Assembly: GCF_905220415.1 (NCBI RefSeq)
Contig: NC_059537.1
Coordinates: 2,531,989 to 2,595,988, forward strand
Source of the DNA: Colias croceus
Taxonomy: Eukaryota; Arthropoda; Insecta; Lepidoptera; Pieridae
Direction of reading: 5' to 3'
DNA: 64,000 nt
Shown: positions 56,456 to 64,000 of the stretch, piece after piece
Numbering within the stretch: the first letter of the stretch is position 1
Layout of the letters: each line of letters opens with the position of its first letter
Notes under the pieces: model-generated
Told to the model about the DNA's origin: nothing
The model's input: only the letters and a program-made list of their open reading frames with translations
The model's database searches: none
Program-made: the position numbers and the translations under genes

Positions 56456-59008
56456 CTAAGTAGTATTGATCACTTTCACATTATACAATTTTAGACAAAA
56501 TTTACTTAAATAACATGAGACTCTTTGTAACATATTCAGATTAATGGCAGGAGATTCACTATTACTTATAAACTTATTTGAGACGCAACTTCTATCATGA
56601 GCATCTGGAAAGATAGGCAACGCTTCTGTACAGAAATGAGGGTAGTACGAGAATTCTTCTTTAACCTTGATGTATTCGTAATTACTAGCTTCCTCCAACA
56701 ATTCGTCTTCTAGAGAGCACGGCGAAGCTATATACAGTCGATACTTTTTCTTATATTTATGGTAGCGCATCTCTGCCGTCGTGAGTGTGTCATCTACATG
56801 CATCAGAAGTTTGTCCATGGGTAATGATCCAAATTTGCTTACAAATGTTGATGGCGCTATTGTGTAAGTGTGCTTTGACGTTTTGTCCTTATAAATCCTA
56901 GTAGTACTCTCCAGTTGTAACAGATATGTTGGTATACTGTAGCTATGGGTGGTTATTACATGTATATGCATGCCGTAATTCCCTTTAATTTCTTGGAATA
57001 GATCATTGACGAGAGGATATAGTCCACCTTGATGGATAAAGCCAAAAAATATCGAAAATACAATGTTTGAAGTGTACCAGACGAACAGGAATATCTTCTT
57101 AAGAATTTGGACGTCAGAATCATCAATTTCATTTATGTGAATACTGTTTCCATATAAATATACCAGTGGTACGAGTATTGGTATGATGAAACGGGCCTCT
57201 TGGTGTGGGAACAACGAAAGAATAGCTATAGGTGCTATGGCTGATAGTAACATTAAACCTCTGATGCTCTGTATTCTTGGCATTTTGCTGTATCTTCCTT
57301 TGATGAATCTGAAATAACATATTTAAGTAAAATTAAAATTTAGCATAAGATAGGCATTTCAATCTAACTCTAGTCAAAAAATTTAATGTGCGAATTATTT
57401 GGCATTGTAATGTATATGAAATAAATATTAAATTTAAAAGTCTTGCCCAGGGAAATGTAATCAGGAAATATGTTTGTATCTGTTATTTAGATTCCCAAGC
57501 TTCCTAAAAAAATATTAATATCAATACAAAAACAGGTACCTGTAGCTGTTAATAAGCACTGTAAATAACGCCATAGCACCCAAAACATTGAAGAGTAGCG
57601 GCACATTCACAGCCAGATGTAGCCAACGAGGGTGCAATCCATGTTGAGTCAGATTTCTAACATCTGCATTGTACCGTAAAAAGTTCAAAGGTGTCACCAC
57701 CCAATTATTCCAAGTAAGTCGTAATGATTCCACTTCACCTATTGTTAGATACCCATAATATGCAGAATCAATAATAACAAGGACTAAAAACATAGGAATG
57801 CCACATAAAATCAACATGAATATTCTAATATGAAAATCTATAAATCCTATCGTCTTTGAACCCAATCCCCGATGAAGCCAGAAGAAAACTGGTATAAAAG
57901 CAAATCCAATAAAGGTTGGGCGATTAAAAATACCTATCACAACTAAAGATGCTAATATTAGCACATAGTTTAAAGAATGCTGGGGCAAATGAGTCTGCAA
58001 TTTGTAAATCTTAACTCGTTCCACAGGTGTTGCAGCTTCATTATACTTTTCTTGTAGGTATTCCTTGTGATATATGACTTTATCTGATTTTAACATACAG
58101 TCACCTACTAAATAAAGTAGTATAGAGAAAAACACCATTTCAAATGAGTTAGAGAAGCTTCTACAGCAGTAGACTAGAACTACATATGAGCTGGCAAATA
58201 TTTTTAGACGGTTCCTATAATTTTGTCCGTACATTACACATAGCTTATATAGACAGTAATCATTTATTAGAGAAACAAGACATATAAAAAGTCTTGGTAT
58301 GACTAGCAAAAAGTATGGAGTCCTCAGATCTATATGAAAGTAATATTTTATGAATGGGTTTAGAAACCTAATTAAATGGAGTGGGGGCCCTAACATAAGC
58401 TTTGGTACGAATATATTCCTGATTGGAAACTTTGGATCAAATTCCCATGTCCTTGCGACATCCACATCAAATATGTCACCTGAAATGAAATGAAAATAAT
58501 AAGCTAAAAATATATGTAAGTATGTAGCGAACATTTTTTATTAAGTAAATAGAAATCTATATTGCATTTTAGAAGTAGTTATTTATTAACAATGCACTTT
58601 GCATTGTTAATAAAAAACTACTTCTACAACTTAAAGTTTCCACAAAAAAAAAGCAATAAAATTCAATGTCTACTACCTATCTAAATTAAATTGTACACAA
58701 AGATGTATTGTTTTGTGTCTATTTCTAAATCCCATATACGTTAAATACGCTGTCTACATTAAGTACATCACAGAGGTATCACGATTTCTTCCGTAGTTAT
58801 ATATAATGTACCTAATAATATTGATAAAATAAATGTACATACCGGCAATTACTTCGACGTTTTGAAAATATTCATCCGGGTGAATATATCCAGTTTGCGG
58901 CAACAGCGTTAAGGCAAATCGAAGACCAACAAGGATCCAATATGAGACTGGCAATCGTGTCGTAGGTTTGAATGGGATAGCTTTGAATAAATTCGTTTTT
59001 AAAAACAT
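56456..59008 (-). CDS. PIGZ: GPI mannosyltransferase 4 (PIGZ/SMP3-like)
   Basis: Three exons (minus strand) join in phase: 59008-58843, 58479-57540 and 57308-56456, giving 652 residues. The protein is a multi-pass ER membrane enzyme of the GT22 (PIGB/PIGM-like) group. PIGZ family members add a fourth mannose to GPI precursors using dolichol-phosphate mannose. Diagnostic blocks are GYIHPDEYFQNVEV (His43 region, luminal loop motif HPDExFQ), DVARTWEFDPKFPIRN, GIFNRPTFIGFAFIPVFFW and the conserved HQEARFIIPILVPL at about 404. Many hydrophobic segments lie between. The C-terminal third beyond HQEARF is longer than in human (579 residues in total) and ends VKVINTT. PIGZ rather than PIGB is favoured by the VARTWEF-type block. 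Confidence 0.9.
58570..58626. repeat. 27-bp foldback hairpin in PIGZ intron 1
   Basis: TAGAAGTAGTTATTTATTAA with CAATGCA (58570-58596) is inverted at 58600-58626 with one mismatch, across a 3-nt loop. Confidence 0.9.
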
Positions 59009-59760
59009 TGCGTGTTTTACTGTTCCTTGTCTGTTTTAATAACGTACATTTCGAGTTTATCGAGTTCATTTAATTTAATTTCATTTTAAACTTTGAAAAG
59101 TGCGATTTTTATGTATGCATGTTGTATTGTATTATAACACAGGTATTTTAATATATTTTTATTTTTATTGTTAGATTTCTTTTGCGGACTATTGAATTGA
59201 ATTAATGAATTGACCACAGAACACTACTACTCCTAGCGGAGGAATTGACTAATGACTTCACTTCATAAATTTATATGGCATTTGATTGGTCGTGCGATGT
59301 GTCATAGATTGGTCATAGATGACATTTGACAGTTGGTACAGATCCCAAATATCCTTTATATTTTAAGGTAGGTACATACTGTTGACTGATGTACAGTGAT
59401 TATAAGAAATAAAAGACAAAACGTGGACAAAAAAATATTTTTTCATATGATTTAATCACAGGGTGTATTGATATTTAGGAGTTTTTACTTTTTCAGCACA
59501 ACTAAGTAGTATATAACTATCTATTTACTTATTTAGTAACCTGTGGTACTATGTCTATTGTCTGTCTGAGATTGTCTGCTACAATATTTGTCAAAGAATC
59601 AGCTGTCATTGTCAATAACACGCTTGTTTCTCGTTTTCAATCACAAACAAATTGAGAAGTCATGATTTTTTGAATAAGTAATTAGCAATATCCAATTATT
59701 GTGTGGGTTGAAAAAATGATAGATTGAAATCCCTACAAACAAAATTAAGTTAGTGACACA
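59009..59760. promoter_or_regulatory. Shared head-to-head promoter region PIGZ / HDAC6
   Basis: The start codons of PIGZ (minus, 59008) and HDAC6 (plus, 59761) lie 752 bp apart with no other gene between, so the two probably share or abut promoters. No TATA box or element was pinned down. A TTTGACAGTTGGTACAG stretch and several T-runs are visible. HDAC6 may start after about 59640. Confidence 0.5.
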
Positions 59761-62700
59761 ATGGTAAGATCTAATTTAATGAACTACCACTCAGATCAAT
59801 TATTTGTAATTGAATCCGTGTTAATGTTTATTTATTTTTATTAATTACAACAGTCGTCACCGCCGCCGCTTCCAACCCGTCATTCCAACGGAGACAATAA
59901 GAAGACACCCCCTTTATCAAATATTGTGACCAGAAATGGCGCAAGGAAGGCAAAAATACAAACACGTGCAAGATCGGCCGGAACTGTTAAAGTATGTCTA
60001 TTATTCTTATTTCATTACCTCTCACTTAATTTCCAATTTAAACCTACGCCCTTGCGCATCTCAAACGAGAATATATTGCACTAATCGCTAATTAACAACA
60101 TTGTGTTGTGTATTTGTTGTCAACTATATTTGATAAACTAAGAACAAAGTCTTCACTGTTCTGCTTATAGGTATACAGGTATATAGGTTTCCTCATTATC
60201 TTCTTGCCAATGTGATGTTTGTTTGTTTAAGCTATATTTTAATTTTTAAATTGCCTTTAATTAATTAATATTTGCGAAATCTTTTATTAAAAGGCAAACA
60301 AAATTGGCTTGATTCCTAAATAAGTATTTATGAATTAGGGGTAGAAATGAGAGCTAATATGAATAAAATCAACCATAATATATTAAGATAACATATACCT
60401 CAGATTTGTTTAATAATATAATTTCAGTGTGATTAAACTATATAGAAATCCCCTTAATCTGATAAAAATGTAAAAAATAAGATAAACTATCTTCAGTGTG
60501 ATTTTAGGTTCTTTCCCATTTCATACATAATTAATAGTACAAAGAAATCTGTTAATTATTATTTCTAATTTGAGTACTTCTAGAGGAGGAGTTAAACAAA
60601 GAGGTTTTTTTTTGTGTCATATTCACTCTTATAATTATAGCAGTCTTATTTAATTGTATAAAAAAATATTTCAAATAAGTTAACTATTATGAACACATGC
60701 TACAACTCAACAACATTGAACAATTTACAAATCATAAATATTTATTATATTTACTCTGTTATCTCAACTCCATGATAAGAGTCCTTATATGTTCATAATA
60801 TCTTACTTTACAGGCTTCGGCGTCTGTAATTACAGCAAAACGAAAGGCACAGCAAAAGAAAAAATCTACAATAGAAACTGTTTTGAGGGACCATTATCAA
60901 ATTGTAAGTAATCCATAATTTTAGTAGTTTGTGTATGTGTTTTAATTCTTGAAAACAATGTCTATAGATTTCATATCATAAATAAAATATCTACATTCAT
61001 AAAGGACTAGCTGCTCCGAACGGTTTCACCCCCGTGGCTACTGGCTCCACTATTGTTGGTCGTAGCATGATGATAATATATAGCCTATAACCTTCCTCGA
61101 TAAATGGGCTATCTAACACCGAAATAATTTATCAAATTGGACCAGTAGTTCCCGAGATTAGCGCGTTCAAACAAACAAACTTTTCAGCTTTATAATATTA
61201 GTATAGATTTGTAAATTCAATGGATTTCTTGTATTAAAGATATCGTTAAACCGAATTTAACTAGCAAAAAATGATATTTTTTTTTGTCATCATATAATTA
61301 CGTTTATTTTGGAATTTTTATAATTTATGTAAATTAATGTATTTCAATTTAAAAATAAAGTTGCACAGTAATAAGAGACTAATATGAATATCCAATAAGT
61401 AAAAAACAAGTGACGCAAATTAATGTATAATTAAAAATTGAAATGAAAATGGAATGAAAAAAAAACTGCCAGTTACGCGTTTGTGTTACCCAAGTTTGTT
61501 ATCTCCATGAAATAAATATATATACATATAATAATCAATTTTACTTTTTCGCGCTTTTTAGACAATGGAATCAAAGACAAAGGTTAAGGGGCCGACTGGT
61601 TTTGTCACTGAGCCACGGATGGTGGAACACAAATGTCTCTGGGATGACAATTATCCAGAGAATCCTGAACGACTTATCAGTGTTATTAAAAGGTATATAT
61701 TTTTATCATTGTTTTTATTGCTATTGCTATTTGCACAAATTTAGTGTGCAGTATTTCTATTTTAAATAAAATACATTTTTTTTTACAAAATATATAACTT
61801 CAATAATAATAAACTACCCACACAATAATTATTTGATTCATAAACTAAAAGCTAATGAATAACTCTATAATTAATCATTAAAATTATCCATTCACTAGCT
61901 TTCCGCCCGCGGCTTCGCCTGCGTTTTCATAGAAAAACCTGCATTGTTCCTGATCCCGTGGGATTTCTGTGGGAATTTTTCGTGGGAAACCTATCCTATG
62001 TGTTAATCCAAGTTACCCTCTATATGTGTGCTTAATTTCATTGTAATCGGTTCAGTAGTATTTGTGTGAAACAGTAACAAACTTTTGATACACATCCTCA
62101 CAAACTTTCGCATTTATAATATTAAGTAGGATTTGTATTCTCATGAAAGTATACAATTTATTTCAGGTGTGTTGAATTGAAGTTAATAGAACAATGTAAA
62201 GAAATATGTCCAAGGCCTGCGACCGAGGAAGAGATTTACGAATTGCATGATACCTCAGTGTATGAGATGTTAGAGAAAACTCACAAGAATAACAATTTGG
62301 AGTATTTGGAAGAACTATCTTCGAGATTTGATGCAGTCTACATTCATCCAGTAAGTTATCACTACATAGCATAAAAAAAAGTTGCTTTCTCTGTCCCTAT
62401 GTCCCTTTGTATGCATCTTTAAAAATACCCAACGGATTTTGATGCGGTTTTTTTTAATAGATAGACTGATTGTAGAGGAAGTTTTTAATATATCATTTAT
62501 TAGGTTTTAGACAAAGTGGGCGAAGCCGCGGGTGTTAAGCTAGTATAATATAATGAATGAATATAATTGTTGCAAAGACATTGTCTTATTATTAATCAAA
62601 TGTGGATTATTTGCATATGAGTTAATCTCAGTTGAGCATGGCTATATTAAAACAATAGTATTGTTTTTCTCTGTAAGAATGCATTACAGCTAAATACAAT

Positions 62701-64000
62701 GGTGAAGTCATTCTCACTGTACTTAGTTTTTGCTGTTTTTTTTTTTTTATAATTACTTTTATAGCGTCATCATGACCTAATTCTCTGGTAATTACTACAT
62801 TTATGTATAAACTAATTTAATATGTCTTAATAATGGCGCATATTTTATTGAAAACTCGTATTCATGCACTTTTGTGCCTATTTTGACAAACTATAGCTAG
62901 CATTGTATTATTCTGTTTTAAGGTGATAAATGAATGCATTGAAATGACTCAAAAAATTTGTGCAATGAACAATACTTTTATTTGTTGTGATCATGTCAGA
63001 TCCACTATCAGAGTGTACACTCTGTGTTATTTAGTTATCTCAATTCTAATGCAACAAAATAGTCAGTCTTTATTATTTTTTTTATTCAGAGCACCCACGA
63101 GCTATCCCTCCTAGCGGCGGGATCCACAATAGAGCTAGTAGACAACATACTAAGGGGCGAAGTCCAAAACGGGGCTGCGTTCATCCGGCCGCCGGGACAC
63201 CACGCGATGAGGGCGGAGCCCTGCGGCTACTGCTTCTATAATAACGTGGCCATAGCTGCTAAATATGCTATGAAGAAGTATGATTTGAATAGGTATGGGT
63301 GAAGAACTTGAATACTATGTTAATAATATGAGTGTGCTTGATTACATGAGTCGGGCAACTACCTGACTTTAGTTTCGCCTTTTTGGAACATGTACAATTT
63401 TGATTACATTTTAGCCTACAATAAAAAAAATCTCATCGGCGTAGATTTACGAGTTCTGAGTTATAAAAACGTTTTATTTTTATTTACAGGATACTTATAG
63501 TGGACTGGGATGTTCATCATGGCCAAGCAACTCAGCAGATGTTCTATGATGATCCAAGGTATATTTTTTACTAGCTGTGCTCCGCGGTTTCACCCGCATT
63601 GCTCCGCTCCTGTTGGTGTTAGCGTGATGATATACAGCCTTCCTCGATAAATGGGCTATCTAACACCGAAAGAATTTTTCAAATCGGACTAGTACTTCCT
63701 GAGATTAGCGCGTTCAAACAAACAAACTCTTCAGCTTTATAATATTAAGTATAGATTTATATATTCTATTTAATTTACATTTACTTGAAAATATAGTCTT
63801 AAAAATAAAAGACACATACAATAAGACAAATATGCAAACATACTATGAATATGATTCTAATAGTGTACATTTTTATATCAAACATTTATTATTGAATCAA
63901 CAGGCCTTCTTACAAATACTATTCCGTCATAATGTTTTCATTTTAATTCCTCAGGGTGGTATATTTCTCGGTTCACCGTTACGAGCATGGTGCCTTCTGG
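59761..64000 (+). CDS. HDAC6: Histone deacetylase 6, 5' part
   Basis: Eight exons are visible: 59761-59763 (the start codon alone), 59854-59991, 60814-60903, 61562-61692, 62167-62350, 63090-63292, 63490-63558 and 63955-64000 (runs off the window). Together they encode the first 288 residues. The N-terminus is basic (SVITAKRKAQQKKKS, NLS-like). The first deacetylase domain starts with TGFVTEPRM, HKCLWDDNYPENPERL, then AAFIRPPGHHAMRAEPCGYC (active-site His219-His220), DWDVHHGQATQ (zinc ligands Asp257 and His259) and VVYFSVHRYEHGAFW. HDAC6 is a cytoplasmic tubulin and HSP90 deacetylase with two catalytic domains and a ubiquitin-binding finger; only domain 1 is begun here. The YPENPERL and RYEHGAFW blocks favour HDAC6 over class I enzymes. 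Confidence 0.93.
61007..61207 (-). mobile_element. Helitron-like family A copy in HDAC6 intron
   Basis: CTAGCTGCTCCGAACGG at 61007 and ATTAGTATAGA ending at 61207 are the complete ends. Flanking T completes the A/T insertion site on one side (G on the other). Confidence 0.72.
61895..62131 (-). mobile_element. Helitron-like family B copy in HDAC6 intron
   Basis: CTAGCTTTCCGCCCGCGG is at 61895 and CATTTATAATATTAAGTAGGA ends at 62131, flanked by A and T. The last block is given with its end only approximately. Confidence 0.68.
62359..62543 (+). mobile_element. Helitron-like family C copy in HDAC6 intron
   Basis: It starts TCACTACATAGCATAAAA only 9 bp after the exon 5 donor and ends GGGTGTTAAGCTAG before T. 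The hairpin GCGAAGCCGCGGG is present. Confidence 0.72.
63571..63755 (-). mobile_element. Helitron-like family A copy in HDAC6 intron
   Basis: CTAGCTGTGCTCCGCGG at 63571 begins 13 bp after the exon 7 donor, and the other end is ATTAAGTATAGA at 63755. It is complete, with A and T flanks. Confidence 0.74.

Noticed and set aside
1..64000. tRNA, rRNA or other structural RNA genes
   Set aside because: No cloverleaf or conserved box set was noticed on reading either strand; a covariance search would be needed to exclude them fully.

Overview
The window is A+T-rich nuclear DNA of an insect, almost certainly a lepidopteran (butterfly or moth). The case rests on split genes with GT-AG introns, animal-type orthologues (CHRAC1, ZCCHC7, PAL, METTL25B, PIGZ, HDAC6), and a dense layer of short mobile elements typical of Lepidoptera. 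These include many non-autonomous Helitron-like copies of the form TC...CTAG inserted between A and T, hAT and Tc1/mariner-type elements and MITEs, and fragments of jockey and RTE-like retroelements. There are no operons, CRISPR arrays or bacterial features.

Layout. 1-5,500: repeats, plus two decayed THAP-domain fragments and an orphan 5' exon. 5,520-5,994: CHRAC1 (histone-fold subunit), two exons. 6,000-25,300: gene-poor and repeat-rich. It holds an RTE-like element split by a jockey copy with a 9-bp target duplication, a Helitron split by a hAT element that itself carries a Helitron, a 1.46-kb TA-flanked element with about twelve copies of one 15-bp motif, a mitochondrial ND5 insertion (NUMT), and a hAT-type element carrying a 12-bp minisatellite. 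25,394-27,348: a five-exon membrane-anchored SDR-like gene that appears to lack the catalytic lysine. 29,268-35,763: ZCCHC7-like zinc-knuckle RNA-binding protein (six coding exons). 36,794-47,656: PAL, peptidyl-hydroxyglycine alpha-amidating lyase, with a C-terminal membrane anchor (nine coding exons); one intron holds a dead Tc1-like transposon. 49,645-54,006 (minus): METTL25B/RRNAD1-like methyltransferase (six coding exons). 56,456-59,008 (minus): PIGZ-like GPI mannosyltransferase 4 (three coding exons). 59,761 to the window end: HDAC6 5' part (eight exons seen), head-to-head with PIGZ across about 750 bp.

The genes are unrelated housekeeping functions: chromatin, nuclear RNA surveillance, neuropeptide amidation, methyl transfer, GPI anchor synthesis and deacetylation. 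No shared pathway is evident. The most unusual items are the motif-studded TA element at 20,788-22,249, an inverted pair of about 280-bp repeats flanking METTL25B that each carry an intact THAP first exon with its splice donor, partial intronic duplications of a PAL exon, a set of short near-perfect foldback palindromes, and several transposon nests whose insertion order can be read from target duplications. Exon borders were derived by hand from splice sites and reading phase; no search or alignment program was run.
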